Of a stretch of 64,000 nt of DNA, positions 34,842 to 42,925 are shown piece by piece; the stretch's first letter is position 1, and each line of letters begins with the position of its first letter. The stretch is from Tissierella sp. Yu-01. Lineage in GTDB: Bacteria; Bacillota; Clostridia; Tissierellales; Tissierellaceae. The translations under genes and the position numbers were made by a program. The notes below the pieces were generated by a model. That model made no database searches, had not been told where the DNA came from, and saw only the letters and a program-made list of their open reading frames with translations. Location: the NCBI RefSeq assembly GCF_029537395.1, contig NZ_CP120677.1, positions 2,628,566-2,692,565 on the forward strand. Reading direction: 5' to 3'.

Positions 34842-37004
34842 ATGGATATTATTAAAATACTTGTTGAAGAACTTAAACTTAAACCAAATCACGTAAAGAA
34901 TGTTGTTAACTTGTTAGATGAAGGTAACACGATTCCTTTTATAGCTAGATATAGGAAAGAACAAACAGGTGAAATGCAGGATGTTGTAATACGCCAGCTT
35001 TCTAATAGATTAACCTACTTGAGAAATCTAGAGGACAGAAAAGATGAGGTTATCAGACTAATTGAGGAACAGGGCAAACTTACTGAAGAGTTAAAAAAGG
35101 ATATATTAACTGCTGATACCCTTCAAAGAGTGGAAGACTTATATAGACCATATAGACAAAAACGTAGAACAAGGGCCACAATTGCAAAAGAAAAGGGTCT
35201 TGAGGGTTTGGCAGATGTTTTAATGGCTCAGGAAGTATCTGAGGAAGAATTTAAAGTAATTGTTAATACATATATAGATGAAGAAAAGGGAGTATTATCA
35301 GAAGATGATGCTTTAGCAGGAGCCATGGATATTATTGCTGAAATAGTGTCTGATGATGCTGACTATAGGGGTAAAATTAAGAAAGTAGTAAATGAAAAGG
35401 GTATCTTGGTTTCAGTAGGTATAGATAAGGAAGAAAAGACTGTATATGATATGTACTATGATTTTAGTGAATCAATAAAATCAATTGCAAATCATAGGGT
35501 CTTAGCTATTAATAGAGGAGAAAAGGAGAAGAAATTAAAGGTAAATTTATATTTAAATGATGAAGAATTAATAGATTTTCTGAAGGAAAATTTGGTTAAG
35601 AATAAAACTTCTGTTACGACCTCTTATCTATACAATGCAATTGAAGATGGATATAAGCGATTGCTATTCCCTTCCGTTGAGAGGGAGATCAGAAATAACC
35701 TCACAGAAAAAGCAGAAGATGATGCAATAAATGTATTTTCTTTAAATTTAAAGCCCTTATTAATGCAACCACCTATTAAGGGTAAAATTGTCATGGCCAT
35801 AGATCCTGGTTTTAGAACTGGTTGTAAGGTAGCGGTATTGGATGAAACAGGAAAGTTACTAGACTATACGACAGTATATCCAACCGAACCACAAAATCAG
35901 ATAGAAAAAACTAAAATAAAACTTAAAGAATTTATTCATAAATATAATGTTAATATCATAGCAATAGGTAATGGTACAGCATCAAGAGAGACAGAATTTG
36001 TCGTTGCAGAAATGATAAAGGAATTAAATGACGATATATCATTAGGTAACGGAAGAAATTGCGAAGCAATTTCATCACACCACCGAAACGAGGTTCCTCG
36101 TTATATTATCGTAAGTGAAGCGGGAGCATCAATATATTCTGCATCTGAGGTTGGCTTAAAGGAATTTCCAGATTTGGATGTCACAATTAGAGGGGCAGCA
36201 TCCATTGGTAGAAGACTACAGGACCCGTTAGCAGAATTAGTTAAAATAGAACCAAAGCATATCGGAGTTGGTCAATATCAGCATGACTTAAATCAAGGTA
36301 AATTAGATGAAGCATTAAAGGGGGTTGTTGAAGATTGTGTTAATAGTGTGGGTGTAGATTTAAATACTGCTAGTCCTTCATTATTAAAATATGTATCAGG
36401 AATTTCAACAAGAGTAGCAAATAGTATCGTTGCTCAAAGAGAAGAAAGTGGAAAGTTTGCAACAAGAAAAGAATTATTAAAGGTAAAAGGCTTAGGTCCA
36501 AAAACATTTGAACAATGTGCTGGATTCTTGAGAATACCTGGAGGTGAAAATCACTTAGATAATACAGGTGTGCATCCAGAATCCTATGAAGTTGCAAATC
36601 AATTAATTAATATGGACTACAAGAACCTTGATATTGAACAAGTTTCCATTCAATTAGGAGTTGGGGTACCAACTTTAAAGGATATAATTAAAGAGCTTGA
36701 GAAACCTGGTAGAGACCCAAGAGATGATATGCAAAAACCAATTTTAAGACAAGATGTTCTAAAAATTGAAGATTTGAAACAAGACATGATTCTTAATGGA
36801 ACTGTAAGAAATGTGGTGGATTTTGGAGCTTTTGTGGATATTGGCGTTAAAGAAGATGGACTTATACATATTTCGCAATTAGCAGATAAATTTATCAAAC
36901 ATCCAAAAGAAGTAGTTCAGGTTGGTGATATAGTAAAGGTCAGAATAATTGATGTTGACACTGATAGAGGAAGGATATCTTTAAGTATGAAACAAATTAG
37001 TTAG
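34842..37004 (+). CDS. tex: Tex family RNA-binding transcription accessory protein
   Basis: A 720-residue protein with the Tex layout: N-terminal helical domain (IPFIARYRKEQTGEMQD, EDLYRPYRQKRRTRA), a YqgF/RuvX-like nuclease-fold domain (MAIDPGFRTGCKVAVLDETG, then IGNGTASRETEF and VSEAGASIYSASE), helix-hairpin-helix motifs (TASPSLLKYVSGI, VKGLGPKTFEQCAGFLRI) and a C-terminal S1 domain (VRNVVDFGAFVDIGVKEDG). Between EMIKELNDDIS and YIIVSEAGAS there are about 20 extra residues (401-420), encoded by a family C repeat. The frame stays open. ATG follows GAAAGGCTGGATAAG. Confidence 0.95.
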   Translation: MDIIKILVEELKLKPNHVKNVVNLLDEGNTIPFIARYRKEQTGEMQDVVIRQLSNRLTYLRNLEDRKDEVIRLIEEQGKLTEELKKDILTADTLQRVEDLYRPYRQKRRTRATIAKEKGLEGLADVLMAQEVSEEEFKVIVNTYIDEEKGVLSEDDALAGAMDIIAEIVSDDADYRGKIKKVVNEKGILVSVGIDKEEKTVYDMYYDFSESIKSIANHRVLAINRGEKEKKLKVNLYLNDEELIDFLKENLVKNKTSVTTSYLYNAIEDGYKRLLFPSVEREIRNNLTEKAEDDAINVFSLNLKPLLMQPPIKGKIVMAIDPGFRTGCKVAVLDETGKLLDYTTVYPTEPQNQIEKTKIKLKEFIHKYNVNIIAIGNGTASRETEFVVAEMIKELNDDISLGNGRNCEAISSHHRNEVPRYIIVSEAGASIYSASEVGLKEFPDLDVTIRGAASIGRRLQDPLAELVKIEPKHIGVGQYQHDLNQGKLDEALKGVVEDCVNSVGVDLNTASPSLLKYVSGISTRVANSIVAQREESGKFATRKELLKVKGLGPKTFEQCAGFLRIPGGENHLDNTGVHPESYEVANQLINMDYKNLDIEQVSIQLGVGVPTLKDIIKELEKPGRDPRDDMQKPILRQDVLKIEDLKQDMILNGTVRNVVDFGAFVDIGVKEDGLIHISQLADKFIKHPKEVVQVGDIVKVRIIDVDTDRGRISLSMKQIS
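36042..36101 (+). repeat. family C element inserted in frame inside tex
   Basis: TTAGGTAACGGAAGAAATTG starts the copy, followed by a perfect hairpin GAAATTGC-GAA-GCAATTTC, the linker ATCACACCACCG and a hairpin AACGAGG / CCTCGTT. It matches the intergenic copy at 10581-10650 base for base over most of its length. It is translated as LGNGRNCEAISSHHRNEVPR, 20 codons, so the reading frame of tex is kept. Confidence 0.85.
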
Positions 37005-37015
37005 GGGGGCTATTT

Positions 37016-37759
37016 GTGGAAAATTCATATAATAAAGACATCGAGGATCTAGTAGCTATTGAAAATTATAGGATGATGATTGAATTATCAGAGGAAATAT
37101 TTCATGATTTCAAAAATATATTGGCTACTATTTCAGGCTTAGCACAATTATCAATGATAAAGACACAATCAGATGAATTAAAGGGATATCTATCGCGCAT
37201 TAATGAGGCGACCTGCGATTTTAGAGATACTTTAAATAAATATTACAGTTACACTATTGGAAATGTAGATGCAAAGGAAGAACCTCATGTGCTCTACGTT
37301 ATAGTCAATGATGCCATAGAAATGATAAAGTATAGATTACATGAGCCAGGCATATTTGGTAAAGAATTAAATTTAAATATAAGAATACGGTCTAATTCTA
37401 AAGTCTTATGTAATGGTTATGATATGAAACAGTGTTTCTTGAATATTTTAATGAATTCTATAGATTCAATGGAGGATACTGGGGGTATTTTAACAGTAGA
37501 AGTATATAATAATTCTTCAAATGAGTTTTTAATAGTAGAAATAATAGATACTGGTACAGGTATATCCAATGAAAATCTTGAAAAATTATTTAAGGCGAGA
37601 TTTACAACAAAGAAACATGGCACAGGACTTGGACTAAATATTGCTAAGAATTGCGTAGAAAATTATGGTGGAGAATTAGAGATTACAAGTAAACTAAATG
37701 TCGGAACCAGAGTTAAAATATCCTTACCAATCTACAATGAAGATAATATTATACAATGA
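37016..37759 (+). CDS. soluble sensor histidine kinase without input domain
   Basis: A 247-residue kinase made of a dimerisation/phosphoacceptor helix with His30 in EIFHDFKNILATISGLAQL and an HATPase_c domain with the N box NILMNSIDSMED, the G1 box IIDTGTGISNENL and the G2 box HGTGLGLNIAK. No membrane segment and no PAS or GAF domain is visible, so it must sense through a partner. No response regulator is nearby. The GTG 37016 start follows TTAGGGGGGC, 11 bases after tex. The frame opened by the next gene overlaps its stop codon, so the two are probably coupled. Confidence 0.88.
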   Translation: MENSYNKDIEDLVAIENYRMMIELSEEIFHDFKNILATISGLAQLSMIKTQSDELKGYLSRINEATCDFRDTLNKYYSYTIGNVDAKEEPHVLYVIVNDAIEMIKYRLHEPGIFGKELNLNIRIRSNSKVLCNGYDMKQCFLNILMNSIDSMEDTGGILTVEVYNNSSNEFLIVEIIDTGTGISNENLEKLFKARFTTKKHGTGLGLNIAKNCVENYGGELEITSKLNVGTRVKISLPIYNEDNIIQ

Positions 37760-37782
37760 TTAATTTGGGAGGTCATGGATAT

Positions 37783-38898
37783 ATGAAATTAGGGCTAATT
37801 ATAAATCCAATAGCAGGTATGGGTGGTAAAGTGGGCTTAAAGGGAACAGACGGAACACAAATACTTGAAAGAGCCAAGAAACTTGGAGCTACTGAAGAAG
37901 CTCCACTTAAGGCTAAAGCAGCCCTAAGAATTTTAGCACCTCTTAAGCATAGTATAGAACTTTATACTTATCCAGGTAAAATGGGTGAAGATGAAGCTAA
38001 GGAATTGAGTTTTAATCCCATAGTATTAGGTACTGCTAAAGAACTAACTGGACCTATGGATACAGAGAATGCTGCAAAGGAAATGTTAGAAAGAGGGATT
38101 GAACTTCTAATATTTGCTGGAGGAGATGGTACTGCTAGAAATATTTATAATGTAGTAGGTGATAAGGTACCTGTTATAGGAATTCCAGCAGGAGTCAAAA
38201 TACACTCTGGAGTATATGCAAATCACCCTAAGAGTGCTGGTGAAATAGCTTTAAGATATTTAGAAGGTGATTTAGATACTAAAGATGCCGAAGTTATGGA
38301 TATAGATGAGGAAGCTTTTAGAGATGGTGTTGTTACAGCTAAACTATATGGCTATATGAAAATTCCATATATACCAGAACTAGTGCAAAATCAAAAATCA
38401 GGTGGCATTGCTACTGAAGAGGATGTACTAAAAGGTATAGCGGAAAAGATAATCGAAATAATGGACAATGAACCTGAAACGCTATTTATCGTAGGATCAG
38501 GAACAACATTAAGACCAATAATGGAAGGATTAGAACTTCCTAATACATTATTGGGTATTGATATAGTAAAAAACAGAGAGTTAATCGCCTCTGATGCAAA
38601 TGAAAGACAGATACTTGATATTATTAATGGGCATAAGGCCAAGATAATCGTTACAGTTATTGGAGGTCAAGGATATATATTTGGAAGAGGCAATCAACAA
38701 TTAAGTGGAGAAGTAGTCAAAAGAGTAGGAAAAGAAAATATAATAATAGCAGCAACAAAAGACAAACTACAGTCACTAGATGACCGTCCACTTTTAGTTG
38801 ATACAGGAGATGAAGAAGTAAATGCAATGTTTAGTGGTTATACTAAGGTTATAATCAATTATTCAACAGTAGCAGTCCATCCAATTAAGGGATTGTAG
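37783..38898 (+). CDS. ATP-NAD kinase family protein
   Basis: A 371-residue protein related to NAD kinases (the COG3199-like branch). It has LGLIINPIAGMGGKVGLKGTDG (here shortened to LIINPIAGMGGKVGLKGTDG), the kinase signature FAGGDGTARNIYN and IPAGVKIHSGVYANHP. Proteins of this branch are longer than PpnK and often lie near acetoin or other catabolic genes; their substrate is not settled. I place the start at ATG 37783, nine bases after GGGAGG; the in-frame ATG 37756 overlaps the kinase stop as ATGA and lacks a site. It is followed by the FMN riboswitch unit. Confidence 0.85.
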   Translation: MKLGLIINPIAGMGGKVGLKGTDGTQILERAKKLGATEEAPLKAKAALRILAPLKHSIELYTYPGKMGEDEAKELSFNPIVLGTAKELTGPMDTENAAKEMLERGIELLIFAGGDGTARNIYNVVGDKVPVIGIPAGVKIHSGVYANHPKSAGEIALRYLEGDLDTKDAEVMDIDEEAFRDGVVTAKLYGYMKIPYIPELVQNQKSGGIATEEDVLKGIAEKIIEIMDNEPETLFIVGSGTTLRPIMEGLELPNTLLGIDIVKNRELIASDANERQILDIINGHKAKIIVTVIGGQGYIFGRGNQQLSGEVVKRVGKENIIIAATKDKLQSLDDRPLLVDTGDEEVNAMFSGYTKVIINYSTVAVHPIKGL

Positions 38899-39006
38899 GT
38901 CCGATTTATGATAATAGAAATCCGTTCACGGTTTTGGACTTGAAGAATCCAATTGTGAATTAATTTAAGTTTCTGTTAATAAAGTTAATGAAATATATAA
39001 AATGTA

Positions 39007-39035
39007 TTGACAATAAAATAGTATATATATACAAT
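39007..39035 (+). promoter_or_regulatory. sigma-A promoter of the ribU transcript
   Basis: TTGACA (39007-39012), 17 bp spacer, TACAAT (39030-39035), ending 15 bp ahead of the FMN riboswitch. Confidence 0.85.
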
Positions 39036-39050
39036 GTAAGTATAATAATA

Positions 39051-39220
39051 GATCTTCAGGGGGAGGTGTAAGTCCTCACCGGCGGTAAAGCCCGCGAGCC
39101 GAAAGGTTGACTTGGTGAAATTCCAAGGCCGACAGTATAGTCTGGATGGAAGAAGATTGGATAGTCGTTATGCTATGCCTATTTGTCTATTAACCCCGAA
39201 GAAGTCTTCGGGGTTTTTTT
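39051..39220 (+). ncRNA. FMN riboswitch (RFN element) with terminator
   Basis: The RFN core is unmistakable: ATCTTCAGGGGGAGGTG, TCACCGGCGGTAAAGCCCGC, GAGCCG, TTGGTGAAATTCCAAGGCCG, ACAGTATAGTCTGGATG and the closing AGAAGAT at 39151-39157. The expression platform ends in CCCCGAAGA / TCTTCGGGG plus TTTTTTT (39194-39220). FMN binding should favour this terminator and shut off ribU. Confidence 0.97.
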
Positions 39221-39276
39221 AATGACCTAACACGGCACTAAAATCCCTGAAGCAAAAAAATTTTGGAGGGATGAAA

Positions 39277-39885
39277 TTGTATACTTTAAAAAAAGAAACA
39301 TGGAATACAAGAGTTATGGTTAAGATTTCAGTGCTTTCAGTAATTGCATTTATTCTAATGTTCTTTGAATTTGCATTAGTATGGTTAGCACCACCTTTTA
39401 TGAAGCTGGACATATCAGATTTACCAGCTTTAATTGGAGCTCTTGCCTTAGGACCAATGGCAGGAGTAATCATAGAATTGTTAAAGAATATTTTAAATTT
39501 AGTTATCGAAGGTTCTACAACAGGAGCAGTAGGAGAACTTGCAAACTTTGTAGTAGGTGCAGCATTCGTTTATACAGCAGGAGCAGTATATTATAGAAAT
39601 AAGAACTTTAAGAATGCCATAATAGGTTTAGGATTAGGAACTATAGTAATGACTATTGTAATTTCTATTGCAAATTACTATGTAATGTTCCCATTTTATG
39701 CAAATTTATTTGGAATGCCATTGGAAGAATTAGTTGAAATGGGTACAATGATAAATGGCAAAATTGTAGACATGAAATCAATGGTAATTTACGCTATTGT
39801 ACCATTTAATATACTGAAGGGCATAGTGCTTTCAGCATTAACAATATTAATATATAAAAGAGTATCACCAATACTTCATAATTAA
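39277..39885 (+). CDS. ribU: riboflavin ECF transporter S component
   Basis: The membrane S component that binds riboflavin and works with the shared ECF module. The 202-residue protein has about six hydrophobic segments, with FALVWLAPPFMKLDISDLPALIG (here shortened to PPFMKLDISDLPALIGALA), the RibU-like substrate region, and KNILNLVIEGSTTGAVGELANF split as KNILNLVIEGST and GAVGELANFVVG. The FMN riboswitch upstream supports riboflavin as substrate. I prefer TTG 39277, six bases behind GGAGGG, over ATG 39271, which abuts the site. No energising ECF genes are in the window. Confidence 0.92.
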   Translation: MYTLKKETWNTRVMVKISVLSVIAFILMFFEFALVWLAPPFMKLDISDLPALIGALALGPMAGVIIELLKNILNLVIEGSTTGAVGELANFVVGAAFVYTAGAVYYRNKNFKNAIIGLGLGTIVMTIVISIANYYVMFPFYANLFGMPLEELVEMGTMINGKIVDMKSMVIYAIVPFNILKGIVLSALTILIYKRVSPILHN

Positions 39886-39958
39886 AAAGCAGCGTCCTCG
39901 TGAACCGACCCCCAAAAGTTAGACCTAAAAATCTAACTGATGGGAGGTCGGTTTTTAA

Positions 39959-40525
39959 ATGGCAAAATATAGTTATGAATTTAAGATGAAAGTTGTGCAA
40001 GAATATTTAGCTGGAAAGGGTGGATTCACTTTTCTATCTGAAAAATATAATATCTCTTCTAGGAGGGACTTACAAAAATGGGTTTCTGCATACAATGAAT
40101 TTGGCTCTGATGGCTTAATAAGAAAACGAAAAAATCAAACTTACTCTTTCGAATTTAAGCTTCATGTGGTAGAGTTGTATCTAACTACAGAGGTTTCTTA
40201 TCAGGATTTAGCGCTTTCGGTTGGAATTAATAATCCACCATTAATAAGCAAATGGGTTAATGATTATCGTATTGCTGGACCCGATGCCTTGAAACCTAAA
40301 CAGAAGGGGCGGCGACCAAAAGTGGATAAACCAAAAGATACTAATTTTGATAAGAGTAAAAAAATAAATGTAGAAACGGAGTATCTTAAACAACTTGAAG
40401 ATGAAAATCTTAAACTACGAATTGAGAATGCATATTTAAAAGAATTGAGGAGGCTGCGTTTAGAGGGGACACCTCAGAACAAAAAGCGAGAATCATCCAC
40501 AGCCTCCGAGGATCCTTCAAATTAA
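39959..40525 (+). CDS. IS3-family transposase OrfA
   Basis: A 188-residue DNA-binding protein with two helix-turn-helix regions (YEFKMKVVQEYLAGKG with FLSEKYNISSRRDLQKWV, and FEFKLHVVELYLTTEVSYQD with SVGINNPPLISKWVNDY), followed by a helix YLKQLEDENLKLRIENAYLK that looks like a leucine zipper. The ATG follows GGGAGGTCG. A slippery T-TTA-AAA at 40435-40441, followed by GAGGAGG, should give the OrfAB transposase by -1 frameshifting. If no slip occurs, translation ends at 40525. Confidence 0.92.
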   Translation: MAKYSYEFKMKVVQEYLAGKGGFTFLSEKYNISSRRDLQKWVSAYNEFGSDGLIRKRKNQTYSFEFKLHVVELYLTTEVSYQDLALSVGINNPPLISKWVNDYRIAGPDALKPKQKGRRPKVDKPKDTNFDKSKKINVETEYLKQLEDENLKLRIENAYLKELRRLRLEGTPQNKKRESSTASEDPSN

Positions 40526-41367
40526 AAGATGTTCTCGCAGTTACAGGCTTCCCAAAATCAACATATATGTATTGGCAAAAGCGTTTTGAAAGGGAGAATC
40601 CAGATCAGGAGATAGAACAGAAAGTTTTAGATATCCGTAAGGAACATAAGAATTTTGGCTATCGCCGGATTCATGGCGAGTTAAGAAAGCAAGGACTGCT
40701 TATCAACAAGAAGAAGGTTCAGCGTATTGTGCAAAAGCTTAATCTTCAAGTGACTGCTTTCACTCGCAAAAGTCGTAAGTACAGCTCATACAAAGGGAAT
40801 GTTGGTAAGATATCACCTAACAGAATTAATAGACGTTTTGATACAAATATTCCTCACCAGAAGATTACAACTGATACGTCGGAATTCAAATATTATGAGG
40901 TGGATCAAAAAGGAAGAATGCTTATCAAAAAACTTTACCTGGATCCATTTATGGATTTATGCAATAGAGAAATCCTAAGTCATAGCATTTCTCCAAGACC
41001 ATCAGCCCAAAATGTAATGCAAGCCTTAAATGAGGCAATAGAAATTACCTCAGATTGTAAATACAGGAGAACATTCCATTCTGATAGAGGATGGGCATAT
41101 CAGATGAAAGCATATAGTCGTGTACTTGGATCAAACAGAATATTTCAGAGTATGTCGCGTAAAGGAAACTGCATTGATAATTCTCCTATGGAAAACTTCT
41201 TTGGAATTATGAAACAGGAAATGTATTATGGTATGGTTTACTACAGTTATGAAGAACTTAAAAATTCGATAGAAAAATATATTAAGTATTACAACGAGAA
41301 AAGGATTAAAGACAAGCTTGGATGGATGAGTCCTGTAGAATACAGACTTAGTCTTTCGGCTGCATAA
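40441..41367 (+). CDS. IS3-family transposase OrfB (DDE integrase part, made by -1 frameshift)
   Basis: About 308 residues in the -1 frame of orfA. An HTH_21-like region (HKNFGYRRIHGELRKQG) precedes the rve catalytic core with TTDTSEF (first Asp), HSDRGWAYQ (second Asp) and NSPMENFFGIMKQE (Glu). The frame has no good start: ATG 40567 would remove the first 40 residues and has no ribosome binding site. The product is thus best read as OrfAB, join(39959..40441,40441..41367), about 469 residues. All catalytic residues are intact. Confidence 0.9.
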   Translation, partial: RIEEAAFRGDTSEQKARIIHSLRGSFKLKDVLAVTGFPKSTYMYWQKRFERENPDQEIEQKVLDIRKEHKNFGYRRIHGELRKQGLLINKKKVQRIVQKLNLQVTAFTRKSRKYSSYKGNVGKISPNRINRRFDTNIPHQKITTDTSEFKYYEVDQKGRMLIKKLYLDPFMDLCNREILSHSISPRPSAQNVMQALNEAIEITSDCKYRRTFHSDRGWAYQMKAYSRVLGSNRIFQSMSRKGNCIDNSPMENFFGIMKQEMYYGMVYYSYEELKNSIEKYIKYYNEKRIKDKLGWMSPVEYRLSLSAA

Positions 41368-41441
41368 AAAATAGCGTAGCAGTTCAAAACTACTACGCTA
41401 CAAAGTCTAACTTATTGGGGTCACATCATCGGACGCTGCTT

Positions 41442-41930
41442 TTATTTTGCCAATTTAGCAACAGGTGTTTTTTTAAGTACGGATATGATTACATGTGAGA
41501 TAAATGCATCTGCACCATGATGTAGAACTGTACCTAAAGCTGTTATGATAAGTAAATTATACACATCTAATCCTATAAAAGGCATTACAACCAATGCTTC
41601 AAGTAAACCATGAACAGGTGCTGTTATAAATGATACTTTTCCGAATGAGAATCCTTTTTTAATTAGATATGACCCTATTAATCCAACAATGACATGCATT
41701 AATGCTCTAGCTCCTACTAATGGTCCTAGATTTAAGAAAAAACCTAGGGCTGAACCCAAACCTACCATTACAGCTACCTGAGGACCTAGTAGCATTGATA
41801 TAAACATAGGTACATGTGAGCCTAATGTTGCGGAAAAGGGTGGTATGATTACTTTAAAAAATACGGCAAAAGGAATGATAATTGCTAGAGCTGTAAGCAA
41901 GGCAGCCATAGTCAATTTCTTTACGTTCAT
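41442..41930 (-). CDS. ECF transporter S component, substrate unknown
   Basis: A 162-residue membrane protein with five or six hydrophobic segments. The N-terminal KKLTMAALLTALAIIIPF, the PPFSATLGSHVPMFISMLLG segment and ALMHVIVGLIGSYLIKKG are typical of ECF-type vitamin transporter S components. The start is ATG 41930 after TAGGAGG on the minus strand; the frame extends further upstream but without a site. The gene downstream of nadE on the same strand suggests a nicotinate-type substrate, which is inference from neighbourhood only. Its stop lies in the terminator arm shared with ribU. Confidence 0.85.
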   Translation of the reverse strand: MNVKKLTMAALLTALAIIIPFAVFFKVIIPPFSATLGSHVPMFISMLLGPQVAVMVGLGSALGFFLNLGPLVGARALMHVIVGLIGSYLIKKGFSFGKVSFITAPVHGLLEALVVMPFIGLDVYNLLIITALGTVLHHGADAFISHVIISVLKKTPVAKLAK

Positions 41931-42002
41931 TATATACCTCCTAAATAAGTTTTTCTTCATTATATCAGGTGTATATACACCTGTCAATACAAGTAACTAT
42001 AA

Positions 42003-42031
42003 TAAAAAGAACTTCATTTGTTGAAGTTCTT
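42003..42031 (-). terminator. terminator between nadE and the ECF gene (minus strand)
   Basis: AAGAACTTCA / TGAAGTTCTT; on the minus strand the hairpin is followed by TTTTTATTATAG. It separates nadE from the ECF gene, so they are not simply cotranscribed. Confidence 0.75.
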
Positions 42032-42106
42032 ATAGTTCTAAATATATTTATTCTCTTCATTATAGATTTCAGCGATTTTCTTTACCAATAACTGGGTTAG
42101 ACGCTA

Positions 42107-42132
42107 GATTCTTCACTAACGCTCAGAATGAC
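42107..42132 (-). repeat. family R repeat at the 3' end of nadE
   Basis: On the minus strand GTCATTCTGAGCGTTAGTGA followed by AGAATC matches the GTCATTCTGAGC ... GAAGAATC part of family R. Its first bases encode the last residues of NadE (SHSER) and the stop codon. Confidence 0.7.
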
Positions 42133-42925
42133 TGGTATAAACTCCAGCTATATCATCAGCTTTAATAGGTAAATCTGCAGGAAACATTGGGATTGGCAAG
42201 AATTTAAATCTGCTAATTCTATGCATTCTATCTATTTTTTCCTTAATTGCTGGATCTTCAATTACACCTTCGCGAATATATTTATTTAGCACTTCATATG
42301 AGAAGCCAAAATTGTCTTCATCAGTTTTTCCAGTAAGTCCGTCACTAGGTACCTTTGATAAGAATTTATCTGGAAGTCCAAGGTACTCTCCGACTTGTAT
42401 GACTTCATCAGATGTTAACATTCCCAATGGGGAAATTGCTCCTGCTGTATCACCATAAATAGTTGCATATCCGACCCAATCCTCCGATATGTTGCTAGTA
42501 TTTATTACTCTACTATCATCAATTGATTGAGAGACAGCATAAAGTAATGTCATTCTTACTCTTGGGGGTATATTTACTTTGGCTTGATTAGATATTTCAG
42601 GTATTATTTTGCTGTCTATTTTATTTAATGAATAATGAATTGAGTTTGTAATATCCTTGATATTTATCTCAATACTTTTAATTCCTAAAAGTGAACAAAA
42701 TTCTCTAGAATAAGATATGTCACTTTGAACTCCATCTGGCATAAGAACTCCAATTACATTTTCTTTTCCAAAGGCTTTAACACATAGTGCAGCTACTACA
42801 GAACTATCCTTACCACCTGAAATTCCAATAATGGCTTTCTTTCCTCCAGTACTTTCAATGCTTTCCTTAGTCCACTTAATAAGATTTCCAGTTAAACTTT
42901 CTAATTTCTCTTTATCAAGCTTCAT
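42116..42925 (-). CDS. nadE: NH3-dependent NAD+ synthetase
   Basis: Amidates nicotinate adenine dinucleotide to NAD+, using ammonia. The 269-residue protein has the PP-loop ATP site IIGISGGKDSSVVAALC near residue 35, then NTSNISEDWVGYATIYGD, which binds the substrate, and GDTAGAISPLGMLTSDEV. There is no glutaminase domain. AGGAGGAAATTT precedes the ATG. The last residues SHSER are read from a dispersed repeat, so the natural C-terminus was probably different. A decayed reading frame ends over its start codon. Confidence 0.94.
   Translation of the reverse strand: MKLDKEKLESLTGNLIKWTKESIESTGGKKAIIGISGGKDSSVVAALCVKAFGKENVIGVLMPDGVQSDISYSREFCSLLGIKSIEINIKDITNSIHYSLNKIDSKIIPEISNQAKVNIPPRVRMTLLYAVSQSIDDSRVINTSNISEDWVGYATIYGDTAGAISPLGMLTSDEVIQVGEYLGLPDKFLSKVPSDGLTGKTDEDNFGFSYEVLNKYIREGVIEDPAIKEKIDRMHRISRFKFLPIPMFPADLPIKADDIAGVYTSHSER

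Larger units (their letters stand above)
39901..41428 (+). mobile_element. IS3-family (IS150-group) insertion sequence
   Basis: A 1528-bp element with imperfect terminal inverted repeats: TGAACCGACCCCCAAAAGTT at the left and, on the other strand, TGATGTGACCCCAATAAGTT at the right, both continuing AGAC. It is flanked by a 3-bp direct repeat TCG (39898-39900 and 41429-41431). It carries orfA and orfB in the IS3 arrangement. Palindromes near both ends (ACCGACC / GGTCGGT and TAGCGTAG / CTACGCTA) may block transcription into the element. It looks intact and recent. Confidence 0.92.
39885..41443. terminator. terminator stem split by the IS insertion
   Basis: The left arm AAAAGCAGCGTCC (39885-39897) and right arm GGACGCTGCTTTT (41431-41443) are perfectly complementary over 13 bases. 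Rejoined without the IS and one target copy they give a compact hairpin with a TCG loop and a T-run, a bidirectional terminator between ribU and the converging ECF gene. Confidence 0.8.

Noticed and set aside
39381-39596. A 71-codon plus-strand frame inside ribU
   Set aside because: Arg/Ser-rich frame shadow of the membrane protein gene without ribosome binding site.
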